From positions 144,972,885-145,036,884 of the forward strand of contig NC_053038.3 of the NCBI RefSeq assembly GCF_002575655.3: a stretch of DNA of 64,000 nucleotides. The letters run 5' to 3'. Within the stretch, counting starts at the first letter, position 1. Each line of letters begins with the position of its first letter. Under the pieces are notes generated by a model, which saw only the letters and a program-made list of their open reading frames with translations, ran no database searches and had not been told where the DNA came from. The DNA is from Aegilops tauschii subsp. strangulata. Lineage: Eukaryota; Streptophyta; Magnoliopsida; Poales; Poaceae. Both the position numbers and the translations under genes were made by a program. Positions 1 to 10,705 of this stretch are shown here, piece by piece.

Positions 1-510
1 TAGGAGGGGCTGGGTCATGCCATTGGCGACTTAAAGATGAAGAGGCCTGATAAGGTCCGGGAAAACATGAAGATGGTGGTTCATGGAACAAGCTTATTGA
101 AGGCCCAAGACCCGGAGGCGACTCAAGGCCCGAAGTTGTGGACCGCCAGGCGATGACTTATTCTATAAGGAAAGTTTAGTTAGAAACGGAGCCGGTCACG
201 TTTGTGTGAGCCAGTCAGGACTCTGTAAGCCGTCGGGGATCAACCTGTATATAAAGTGGTGACCCGGCGGCAGGTTTAGAAAAAGAGACAATCGATCAAG
301 AACTAGGTCTAGCGTATTTGCTCCCTTGTAATCAAAACTCAAGCAATACAACTAGAAGCATGACGTTGGATTTTACCTCGTTGAGAGGGGCCGAACCTGG
401 GTAAACTCTGTTTGTCCTTTGTCCCGTTCAACCCCTTTAAGCTAACCTAGTGCGATGGCTCCACACCTAAGTGCTTTCACTAGGGCATCTGCCGTGGTAA
501 AACCACGACA
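1..510 (+). repeat. 5' LTR of element A (left end outside window)
   Basis: This is the left long terminal repeat of Tat-type gypsy element A. It aligns along its whole length with the second copy at 51735-52275. That copy shows about 33 bases more at the left, so the element starts just outside the window. The LTR ends in ACGACA at 510 and a primer binding site follows at once. A TATA box (TATATAAA, 248-255) lies in the same place as in the right copy (52014-52021). By eye about one base in eight to ten differs between the copies, the highest divergence of any LTR pair here, which fits A being the oldest insertion. Confidence 0.9.
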
Positions 511-511
511 A

Positions 512-529
512 TTGGCGCCCACCATGGGG
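512..529 (+). other. Primer binding site of element A
   Basis: TTGGCGCCCACCATGGGG lies one base after the LTR end. This is the usual form of the minus-strand primer site in grass Ty3/gypsy elements with TGGCGCC-type tRNA primers. It fixes the LTR/internal boundary. Confidence 0.8.
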
Positions 530-552
530 CCAGCGCACGGTGGTTTCGATTC

Positions 553-2904
553 TTGAAGGGCAACTTCTCAAGGATCAAGGGATATGCCGTGGGCCGGATG
601 ACCAAGAGTCACCGCGGCGAAATCTACATCGATGACGTAGGCTGGGGTCCCAAGGCCGATTCAATCGAATATGGGTACCAGGTCCCCTTCGGCGGAATCC
701 ACGTGTTCATCGGCAAGATCGGCGAGTCGGAGCCTGAGCCGGACACCTGCACTAACGTCATCGAGATGGCTCGGCGCACGCGACCCGCCAAGGTTCAAGC
801 CGCCGTGAAGCACACTTTTGTTGGTTTTATTCACGGAGCGGATAATGAGGAAGGATCTGTATCCAGGGGAGAGACGATCATCTACTCTGATGAGACCAAT
901 TCAATGCATCAACTGCAAGAGGGCGGGCTTGGGGCTATTCCGATGGCGACAGTATTCCAGACCACTATGAGCCGCCGAACAGAGTCACGGTCTTCATGGC
1001 CGGCACACAACTGGTGCTCAATTCATCAACTACTGTGGCTATGACTTCCGGTTTAATGGCTGAGGCGACGGCTGGAGCGAGCGGCTCTGTGCGCCTGCTG
1101 GTTCAGGTTTTGTCCGAGCTCTTGGACGCCTTGGCAACCCTATTAGCGGCAGAGGTGACCCCGGTGACTCAAGCACAACATAAGGTGGACGTAGCAAAAC
1201 TATGAGATGACATAGCTCAAGCCAAAGCGGAGCTTAATGCTGAGAATGCTAGGATGGCGACAGAAAGAGCCGCCCTGGACGCTGAGTCACAACGGATTCA
1301 AGCAGAAAATTTCCGGTTAAGCTTTGACCAGAATATGTCCAACGCCATTCTGCGAAGGAGGCACCAGAGTCGTCTACCTTTGGAGTATCATGCGAGGAAT
1401 CTTTTCAACACGGCTGGGGCAAGACCAAGTAATCCGCCTGAGGTAACCCGGGCTGTCGAGGCGCCCGTGACCGGGTTGATGGCTCAAACACGTGTCGCAG
1501 ACCTGCCTCGTTTGAATTTAACCCCGCCTCAGCAGGTTCCGACACCGCCAGGTCATTATTCTAACCCTCTGGATAACATGATTACTACGGCGTCGCAACT
1601 GGCGGCTCTCCCGGTGCAAGGCGAGTCTCCCGTGGTGGTTGAGGTGCGGAAGGCCGTGGAACTTCTTCAAACCACGGTAGCTCAACAAGCGGCGTACTCA
1701 TATAGTCGTGAGCGGATTCATTCAATCCCACGCCATAGCCGAAGTTATAGTCAGCGCATTGAGTGGCCGACGGTTTCGAGCAGTGATCGGCACCGTAACC
1801 AGGCCCTTGGCATGACCTGCGACTTGCTGATAAGAATGCTCAGGCTTTGGTGGATCAGGCCAGGGCACATGGGGGGGCTGAGCTAGCGGCCCAGTTAGCG
1901 GCTCATCATCAACCTCAACATAACCCGTCGATGTCTGTAGAAGCTGGGATGACTTCTAGGACCATGGGTGTGCCGTGTCTAGTGCCGGCTTTGCGTAATG
2001 GGCATCTGCCCAAGGATTTCAAGGGCCCCCGCAAGGTGCTCAATTACACAGCGGATCCACCCCGGGAGGCTTGGATTGAGAGCTATGAGCTGGCCATGGA
2101 GATGTTGGATGTAAATGACGATGTGTGCGCTAAGTATTTCACCATGATGTTGGATGGGTCGGCTCACACCTGGCTAAAGGGATTGCCCCCTAACTCCACC
2201 AGATCATGGGCCGAGTTGAAGACGCGCTTTATTCAGAATTTCAAGGACACATGGAACCAACCTCTCTCGATTCTTAATTTAGACACTTGTATCCAGGGGG
2301 AGGACGAGTCAACCACCATTGGGTATGCAGGATCTCGACCATTATCCATTCATCAAAAAGCATCAACGCTGGCTCAGCTGTCCTAATTTTGGAGAAAAAT
2401 TGCCGGTTCATTCCTCTCAAACAGAAGCTGGGGTGACTTAAACGCCACTATAATGACATGGGAGAGCTCATGGCAGCTCTCATCAAATATGTCAACTCTG
2501 ATAACACTAAACACCCTGAGTCTGATGAGGAGAAGTCTAGCAAGGGGAAGAAGAGTGGTAATGGAAAGGGACAACAACACAATGCGGCGGGTCAGAACCA
2601 AGGCAGTAACGGTAAGCGCAAGCAAGCTGACGGCGGTTCAGATTTTGTGGCTAATACCAACACGCAGAATAGCAATCAGCGTCGGAAGGGGAAATCATCA
2701 ATGCCCCGGTTTGGCGGGCCCAAGTTCAACCTTGAGGGAATAATGAATAAGCCTTGCCCAAAGCATGGTTCTCAAGACATACCAGCTACTCATCTGTCGA
2801 AAGATTGTTTCATCATGAAGGAGCATAGAAATTCTAGCTTTTATCCAGACCATCATGGGCCGAATGGCGGGTTAGGATCTGGCTCTCACGGGCCCAGTTT
2901 TTGA
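553..2904 (+). pseudogene. gag: gag region of element A (degenerate)
   Basis: Capsid/nucleocapsid precursor of a Tat-type gypsy element, broken into frame-shifted pieces (553-1044, 996-1205, 1254-1886, 1847-2386, 2458-2904). The piece at about 1990-2280 has the retrotransposon gag core: PREAWIESYELAMEM, then LDGSAHTWLKGLPPNS, then the W..L..RFIQNFKDTW helix. The C-terminal piece is Lys/Gln/Asn-rich and holds a zinc-knuckle-like CPKHG...HLSKDC stretch near 2755-2815. A Gln/Gly/Asn-rich stretch (2905-3060) leads into the protease. Many stops and shifts mean no functional Gag can be made. Family assignment rests on the continuous gag-protease-RT-RNase H-integrase order. Confidence 0.8.
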
Positions 2905-3089
2905 GGTGGCAGCTCAAACTCTGGATTTCAAGGCCAAGGCAATCAAGGCGGTTTTAATCAGCAGCCCAGTCAGGGTAATCAGCAGCAGCAGTCCGGCTAT
3001 CAGAGAAATCCAAAGCAGCTGAATAGTGGCCAATATCATGTTTTTACCACGAGTTTGTGCAAGCGAGACCAGAAGATCCATAAACGAGC

Positions 3090-3799
3090 GGTAAGCGCGG
3101 TTGAGCCGGCGGTCCCTCGATACTTGTGATGGTCAGAGCAGCCCATTGTATGGAGCCATGAGGATCACCCGCCTTGGGTTGACAACCCGGGTCAACTGGC
3201 CTTGGTGGTTGCTCCTCAGGTTGGATGATACAAGCTCACGAAGGGGCTTATGGACGGGGGTAGTAGTATCAATATACTTTATTATGATACTTTTAGCCAT
3301 ATGAAATTGTCTGACAGAGATCTTAAGTCGTCTTCTACTGTTTTTCATGGGGTGGTGCTTGGTAAGACGGCATATCCGGTGGGTAAGATAGCCTTGGAAG
3401 TGGCTTTTGGCAATGAGCATGACTATAGGGCCGAAACATTGACTTTTGAGGTGGTCAAGATCAAGAGCACTTATAACGCCTTGTTTGGACGGCCGGCTTA
3501 TGCCAAAATTTATGGCACGGCCTTGTTATGTTTATCTGTAGCTTAAAATGCTGGGTCGTAAGGGTACCATCATGGTGTATGGTGATAGGAAGATAGCTTT
3601 GGAATGTGAAGAGGGCGATGATGCCTATGCCGAGTCTGTTTGTGCAATAGAGGAGTTGAAGTTTTACAAAGATAGTGTTGACCCGGCGGATATGACCCCC
3701 TTGAAGAAACCAACCACAAAGCATGACCCTTTGTTGAAGTTTAAGTTGATAGATGACACCAAGAAGGTCAATTTTGTCCCTGGCGATTCGTCCAAATAG
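3090..3799 (+). pseudogene. pol: Aspartic protease (retropepsin) region of element A
   Basis: Retropepsin-like domain that would cleave the Gag-Pol polyprotein. The active-site motif MDGGSSINILYYDTF is at 3250-3294, with the catalytic Asp codon at 3253-3255. The typical flap and tail follow (VFHGVVLGKTAYPVGKI, then YNALFGRPAYAKI). The frame is broken near 3546, and the following piece (3548-3799) carries the linker towards reverse transcriptase. Unlike the protease of element C, the catalytic Asp is kept here. Confidence 0.8.
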
Positions 3800-3959
3800 T
3801 TCATTATCAGTGCAAATATGGATCCGAAATAGGAAAGCACGCTCATCAAGCTCATCCGTGAGAACAGGGACATCTTCGCATCGAAGACTTCAGACATGCC
3901 AGGTGTACCGAGGGAACTCGCTGAGCACACTCTCAATATTGATCTAAAGTTTAAACCGG

Positions 3960-5037
3960 TCAAGCTATTCCTTCATCATTTTAATGAATAAAGGCGCAAG
4001 GCAATTGGAGAAGAGGTGGCCCAGCTCTTGGCGGTCGGGTTTATTGTTGAAGTTTTTCATCCTGAATGGTTGGCTAACCCGGTGCTGGTACTTAAGAAAA
4101 ACGGCACTTGGCGTATGTGTGTGGATTACACGGACCTTAAAAGGCATGTCCGGCTGATCCTTTTGCTCTACCATGTATTGATCAGATCATTGATGCTACG
4201 GCGGGTTGTGAGCGTTCAAGTTTTCTAGATGCTTATTCTGGTTATCATGAGATCAAGATGGCAGTGAAGGACCAGGAGAAGACATCTTTTATCACTCCCT
4301 TTGGAGCCCTCTGGTATGAGTCAATCCCTTTTGGGCTCAAGAGTGCCCAGGCGACTTATCAGCGCTGTGTTCATAATTGCCTCCACAGCTAGATTGGACA
4401 CAATGTTCCTGCTTATGTGGATGATATCGTTGTGAAATCAAGGAAGATGGAGACCTTGTTAGATGATTTGATGGAGACCTTTGACAACCTCCGGGTCTAC
4501 AAGATGATGCTTAACCTGGCCAAATGTGTCTTCAGTGTGCCAGCAGGCAAGCTCTTGGGTTTTTTTGGTCTATGAGAGAGGTATTGAAGCTAACCCAGAG
4601 AAAATCAAGGATATCACTTCTTTGGCTAAACCGGCATGTATTAACAACATCCAGTGCTTGGCGGGTCGTATTGCGGCTTTAAGCTGGTTTATAAGCCGCT
4701 TGGGAGAAAAGGCTATTCCTCTATACCAGATGATGAAGAAAACAGATCGCTTTATCTGGAGTGATGCTGCCAATCAGGCGTTCGAGGCGCTTAAAAAACA
4801 GTTGGCTGTGCCGCTGGTTCTTGTAGCTCCTATTGATAAGGAGCCCTTGCTTTTATATGTGGCTGCTAACAGCAGAGCCATCAGCGTAGCGGTTGTTGTG
4901 GAAAGAAAGGAACCAGGCAGGGAATATCCCGTTCAAAGGCCAGTTTACTATGTCAGTGAGTTATTAATTGAGTCTAAGCAGAGGTACCAACGTTGGCAGA
5001 AGCTAGTCTATGGGGTGTTCGTGTCTGGTTGCAAGTT
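3960..5037 (+). pseudogene. pol: Reverse transcriptase and start of RNase H, element A (degenerate)
   Basis: Ty3/gypsy reverse transcriptase in three frames. The N-terminal part has GFIVEVFHPEWLANPVLV and WRMCVDYTDL (4016-4140). A one-base loss near 4140 changes frame. The palm continues with SFLDAYSGYHEIKMAV and the catalytic AYVDDIVVKS (4411-4440), after an in-frame TAG at 4390. An extra T in a T run near 4561-4567 shifts the frame again, after which the connection and RNase H begin (ERGIEANPEK, LAGRIAAL, then a DEDD-type RNase H start). The reading stops at the LINE insertion at 5037 and resumes at 20511. Confidence 0.85.
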
Positions 5038-5428
5038 TTTTTTGACTGGAAACTGTAGGGAGAACCCCCCATAGCATTTAACTTTTATTCGAATAGATAA
5101 TACAATGTACAAAGATTACAAGTGGTAATAAGAACATAAAAAAGAAAGAAGAAAGAGAACTAAGCAACTAGTAAAACAAAAAGAACCTCAAGGGGCTAAG
5201 AATGAAATCCACTTTAGGAGGTCCTCCTTGTATCTAGCCTTGACTCTGTGCTGCATGAGTGTAATATCATGGATAAATGCACTTCTCCATTTATTAAAAC
5301 TCTGCCTCTCATGCCTGAACACTCTTGCATTCCTGATTATCCAGATGTTCCAGCAAGCAACAAAAACAACTTCAGTAAAAAAAGGCTGAGCAAAATCCTG
5401 TTTAGCTTGCATAACAATAGTAGACATG
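5038..5428 (-). mobile_element. LINE, 3' end (part 1 of 2)
   Basis: Extreme 3' end of a LINE on the - strand. A short poly(A) (T run at 5036-5043 on the + strand) abuts a 14-base target site duplication (5024-5037, TCTGGTTGCAAGTT). The right copy is at 20497-20510, TCTGGTCGCAAGTT, with one mismatch. The end of the ORF2 product is read from about 5427 down to 5188 (FFTEVVFVACWNIWIIRNAR, ending in WISFLAP and a stop). This is the usual C-terminus of plant L1-type elements after the zinc-binding zf-RVT domain. Element B splits the LINE at 5428. Confidence 0.85.
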
Positions 5429-8400
5429 TGTAACACCCCGGATGTAACTTTCCATATTTGTAACTCCAACTCTTGCCATTTTCGGCTATGTGTTATGATA
5501 TTCCCTCTGTGGTTGGGTTTCGTTTTGCATTTTGTTCATGTCATGCATTTCATATCATGTCATCAAGTGCATCTCATTTGCATACGTGTTCGTCTCATGC
5601 ATCCGAGCTTTTTCCCCGTTGTCCGTTTTGCAATCCGACACTCCCACCTCCTCCGACGCACCCCTCTTGTTTTCCTTTCGTGAGCGGGTGTTAAACGTTC
5701 TCAAAATGGGCCGAGGCTTGCCAAGTGGCCTCGGTATACCACCGGTAGACCACCTGTCAAGTTTCGTGCCATTTGGAGGTCGTTTGATACTCCAACGGTT
5801 AACGGGGTAACCACAAAGTCCTTTTGTGTGTTGCAGCAAACCCCCTCCAAATAGCCCAAAAACCCATCTAAGTCACTTCCATGCTCTAGGTCGTTCGATC
5901 ACGATCGTGTGGGCGAAAACCGCATTCCATTTGGAGTCTTCTAGCTCCCTCTACCTATAAAACTCCTCCCCCCTCCGAAATTATTCACAAATCAAACCCT
6001 AGCAAACCACCCCGCCGCGGCCGGACACGTCGGTCTACGGCCGGACGAATTCCACCGCCGGCCGCAGCCACTCATGGCGCGCCATGTCACCCGGGCTGAG
6101 CCCCACTTCGCCGCCGACCGCGCGAGCCCGCGAGGCCCGCGTTGGGCCCTCCCAGCCCGCTCCTCCCGCGCCGCCGCTCGGGCCCCCGTCGCCCGCGCCT
6201 CCCGCGCCGCACCCCGCCGCCTCGCTGACCCCCGCCGCCGTCGTCCGGTCGCCCGCGCCGCCGACCCCTTCTTCCTGCTCTCCACGCCGGCGACCTCGAG
6301 CAGCACTCCGGCGACCTAGAGCGCCCCGAACCCTAGATCTGACTGGGAGGTTGACTTCTTCTCCCCCGAAAATATTCCAAGTCCCGTAATATTTGCATTA
6401 TATGCCCATGTTCATCGCATTATAACTCACTGCATATAGCTCCGTTTCGTGCATGTAATATATCGAAATGTTCGTCTCGTGATGCTCTTCATTTTGTTCC
6501 ATTGCACCATGTTCATTTGTGTTCATCTTGATGCCCAAATCTCTGGTGCAAGAGTGCTAGTTGCTGTGATCTGCTGTTACTTATCAGATCTTCGTGATTT
6601 GTTATTTTTGTTGCTATTGATGTGTGCATCTTATGGGCATGAGTTCTACATGTGTTTTGATGTATGCCATGCAATCTTTACAGAGGCGTATGCCATGTAT
6701 TTTTGTGATCTCTGTGGTGACTAGCACAAGCATGCAAACTAGGCTTCGTGATGTTTCTGATTTCAGGGACTTCGTAATTTTACTGTCTGTGCCTGCTGTT
6801 ATTTTCTTGCTATGTATCCATGTGGCTACAGAGAGATCCATGCTCCTTTTGGAGATGTTCAGTAAGGATGTTTCGTAGATATAGTTATGATCTATCCATT
6901 CATGCCTCTGTTTGCAATTATGAAGGACACTAGCATGACTCAATCTTAATCTACGTTTGCTATCAAATGTTCCTGGCAGATTGTTTACGTGTTATTAAAT
7001 TTTGCCAAGGTTGTTGTAGTTGTTTCATACATGCTATGAACTTGCTCTTGCCATGGATAGCTTCATAAACATGCCATCTTGCTGTAGGTATGCTTGTTTT
7101 GTCATGCATTGCTTTGTGGTGAGTGCATCAAGCTCACAAAGATGCCCTCATAATGTCTGTTTCTGCCATGCTCTGTTTTCTGCAGTGTCTGAAACCTGTT
7201 AACGAAACTTGCTATGTTTACATGGTTGCCTTCATATCTTCTGATCCTTTTTGGCTTATGATCACTAAGGGATTTTTTTCATATGCGTTTAGTAGATTAT
7301 TTACATAGCTTGTTTCGCCATGTTAAGTTCCTGTAGCATGTTGATTGCTTGTACTGAACATTGCTACCTGATTCTGTTTCAGGCATGTCCAGTGAACCTG
7401 ATATCTTTTGCACTTTTGCCATGCTTGTTTGAACCTGTTATGCTGTGATCTAGCCGTAGCTCAGTGTTCATCTTTTGTCAAGCATCTCCTGTATATTGCT
7501 GCCATATGCTTTGTTGCTATGTTAGAGTGTTGTAGCATAGTTACTTGTTGCATTCTAAGTGCTATCATGCTGTTAATCACATATTCGTGTCATTCTTGTA
7601 TTGCTTGCCATTTGCAAACCGTGCATCCATTTCCGGTGATCTTTATATCGATTTCGACCGAAATCATCTCACCTTTCCAGTGGCATACTTGGTTTGCCAA
7701 GTTACTGCCTTGTTCATCATTTTTCTTCCGGAGCACGCATACGCATCGCATACCACATCTCGCATATCATACATGTTTTGCATCATGTTGCTTGTGCTTT
7801 TCCCGTGATTGATTGTGGTTCCGTTGCTTGTGTTCTTGTTTGGGTTGTGCCGGGAGACGAGTTCGTGAACGAGGAACCTGTTGAGTACGCTTACGAGGAT
7901 CAAGCTTTCGACAACTCTGAGAACCTTGCAGGCAAGATGACCATACCCTCGAAATCACTTCTATCTTTGCTTTGCTAGTTGTTCGCTCTATTGCCATGCT
8001 GCGCTACCTACCACTTGCTATATCATGCCTCCCATATTTCCATGTCAGCCTCTAACCATGCTTTCCTAGCAAACCGTTGTTTGGCTAAGTTACCGCTTTT
8101 GCTCAGCCCTTCTTATAGCGTTGCTAGTTGCAGGTGAAGTTGAAGTTTGTTCCATGTTGGAACATGGATATTTTTGAATATCACAATATCTCTTATTTAA
8201 TTAATGCATCTATATATCTGGTAAAGGGTGGAAGGCTCGGCTTTATGCCTGGTGTTTTGTTCCACTCTTGCCGCCCTAGTTTCCATCATACCGGGATTAT
8301 GTTCCTTGAGTTTGCGTTCCTTACGCGGTTGGGTGATTTATGGGACCCCCTTGACAGTTCGCCTTGAATAAAACTCCTCCAGCAAGGCCCAAATTTGGTT

Positions 8401-9549
8401 TTACCATTTGCCACCTAAACCTTTTCCCTTGGGTTTTCGCGAGCCCGAGGGTCATCTTTATTTAAACCCCCGGGCAGTGTTCCTCTGAGTGCTGGTCCAA
8501 ACTAGAGCCCTTTGCAGCGCCACCTCGGGGAAACTTGAGGCCTGGTTTTAGTTGTACGGACTGCTCATCCGGTGTGCCCTGAGAACGAGATATGTGCAGC
8601 TCCTATCGGGATTTGTCGGCACATTCGGGCGGCTTTGCTGGTCTTGTTTTACCATTGTCGAAATATCTTGTAAACCGGGATTCCGAGACTGATCGGGTCT
8701 TCCTGGGAGAAGGTTTATCCTTCGTTGATCATGAGAGCTTATAATGGGCTAAGTTGGGACACCTCTGCAGGGTATTATCTTTCGAAAGCCGTGCCCGCGG
8801 TTATGAGGCAGATGGGAATTTGTTAATGTCCGGTTGTAGAGAACTTGTCACTTGACTTAATTAAAATACATCAACCGTGTGTGTAGCCGTGTTGGTCTCT
8901 TCTCGGCGGAGTCCGGGAAGTGAACACGGTTTGAGTTATGCATGAACGTAAGTAGTTTCAGGATCACTTCTTGATCTTTTCTAGCTTCTCGACCATTGCG
9001 TTGCTTCTCTTCTCAGTCTCATTTGCGTATGTTAGCCACCATATATGCTTAGTGCTTGTTGCAGCTCCACCTCATTACACCATCCTTTCCTATAAGCTTA
9101 AATAGTCTTGATCTCGCGGGTGTGAGATTGCTGAGTCCTCGTGACTCACAGATTCTACCAAACAGTTGCAGGTGCCGACGATGCCAGTGCAGATGACGCA
9201 ACCGAGCTCAAGTGGGAGTTCGATGAGGAACGTGGTCGTTACTATGTGTCTTTTCCTGATGATCACTAGTGGAGCCCAGTTGGGACGATCGGGGATCTAG
9301 CATTTGGGGTTATCTTATTTTCATTTGGATTTGACCGTAGTCGGTCTATGTGTGGATTTTGGATGATGTCTGAATTATATTTATGTATTGTGTGAAGTGG
9401 CGATTGTAAGCCAACTCTCGTTATCCCATTCTTGTTCATTACATGGGATTGTGTGAAGCTGACCCTTCTTGCGACAAAACCACAATTCGGTTATGCCTCT
9501 AAGTCGTGCCTCGACACGTGGGAGATATAGCCGCATTGTGGGCGTTACA
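5429..9549 (+). repeat. 5' LTR of element B (4.1 kb)
   Basis: Very long LTR, matching 15169-19317 closely throughout. It is layered. U3 is followed by a TATA box (TATAAAA, 5956-5962) and CAAATCAAACCCTAGCAAACC just downstream. Then come a very GC-rich leader-like block (6000-6320), a T-rich intron-like block (6360-7830) and a short coding-like block of acidic composition (7843-7940). More intron-like sequence and a second acidic coding-like block (9167-9270) follow, ending in TAG. Small ORFs in the T-rich part are not supported as genes. Confidence 0.92.
5956..5962 (+). promoter_or_regulatory. TATA box in 5' LTR of element B
   Basis: TATAAAA sits between a C/T-rich stretch and a C-rich initiator-like region (CTCCTCCCCCCTCCG). 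The identical arrangement recurs in the 3' LTR at 15705-15711. It is the best candidate core promoter of B and would start transcription near 5985, leaving an R-U5 region of about 3.5 kb. Confidence 0.6.
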
Positions 9550-9551
9550 AG

Positions 9552-9566
9552 TTGGTAATCAGAGCC
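9552..9566 (+). other. Primer binding site of element B (tRNA-Met type)
   Basis: TTGGTAATCAGAGCC begins two bases after the LTR. It differs by one inserted base from the common plant initiator-tRNA-Met primer site TGGTATCAGAGCC. Confidence 0.8.
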
Positions 9567-10705
9567 ATCCCCGACTTAGGAGCCCCCTGCTTGATGGAAT
9601 TGCTGGCGTTGTTGAGTCTAGAACAAAATGTTTTGAGTCTTAGGATTATATATATCGGAGAGTAGGATTCTTTTTACTCCTCAGTCCCTTCGTCGCTCTG
9701 GTGAGGCCTCCTGACATAGAAGTTTTGACTCTTCTCTCCTCAAATTTCACTAAATTTTTTTTAGGATCACGCGGGTATCTTAGAATCGTTCCGATGGTAT
9801 TGTGACGAGAACATTGTTCTTGGTTCCTCCTGACATTTAGGGGTTGTGGCAGTGTCCCGGGGAGTTGAGCTCCGAGGTGTTGTCGTCACAATTTTATCGT
9901 TGCCGTTCTGGAATACCTGAGTTCCGCCGACATCGAAATCTCTTCTATGCAGTTGTTGGTGAGATCACCTCGACGCCACCTAGTACTGGGGCGGGAGTTC
10001 GGGAGTATTGCCGTAACTCGTATAATGGATGCTTTTCGAAGGTTGAGGTACATGATTTCTGAAGGTTTCTTGGTTATGTGTTGACGGATGGATACAGCTA
10101 GATCTAGGGATTGCTAGTTTGGGTGATATATTTTGTGTCCCCTGTATCCCCAACACCAGATTGCATAACCAGAAAGTTTCGGGAGTTTATAAGTGGGAAT
10201 TCAAGTAGCTCCTAGGATATCTTTCCGACAGACGCATGATATGAGATTGGGGTTCGACGTCTAGTGGTCCGCGTTTCCACGGCTGGTTTTACAGTGGTCT
10301 CGTAGTGTCTTAAAGAGTCCTTGGCTATGCCGACTCGGGGACGCTTCGTATGTCATGTGCACTGCCTTGTACATGATGGTGCTGTACGATCGAGCCCGTG
10401 TGGGCCCCACCACGAAAACTTCGGACGAAATCTCTATCATATGTTTGTTCCGGCTTATTCTGCAAGCCAGTACTTTGTTTTGTTTTGAATTGTGGTATTC
10501 GAGTTGGTTCGAAGTCAAATGTTGATTCCATACCTTTTTCTAAGTGGCTTCTCAACTTAATGGAAGTGTGATGATTTACTATGGAATTCATTTGTTCATC
10601 CTCGTTCGAATGTTTATTGTGAAGACTATATGTTGCAACTTCTATTCGTTGATTCAACTTGACTATTTGTCTATCAAGATGCTAACGGATGTCACCCTCT
10701 TCAGG
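9567..10705 (+). other. Untranslated leader of element B
   Basis: About 1.1 kb between the primer site and the gag start. It has only short ORFs on either strand and no recognisable domain. The region probably holds packaging and translation signals of the element, but no specific signal can be pointed to. Confidence 0.5.

Noticed and set aside
6000..6400. Ala/Arg/Pro-rich ORFs on both strands in the LTRs of B (also 15780-16118)
   Set aside because: Composition-driven ORFs in a GC-rich leader; indels between the two LTR copies do not preserve the frame.
9552..9566. tRNA-like sequences near LTR ends
   Set aside because: These are primer binding sites complementary to tRNA 3' ends; no cloverleaf or A/B boxes accompany them.
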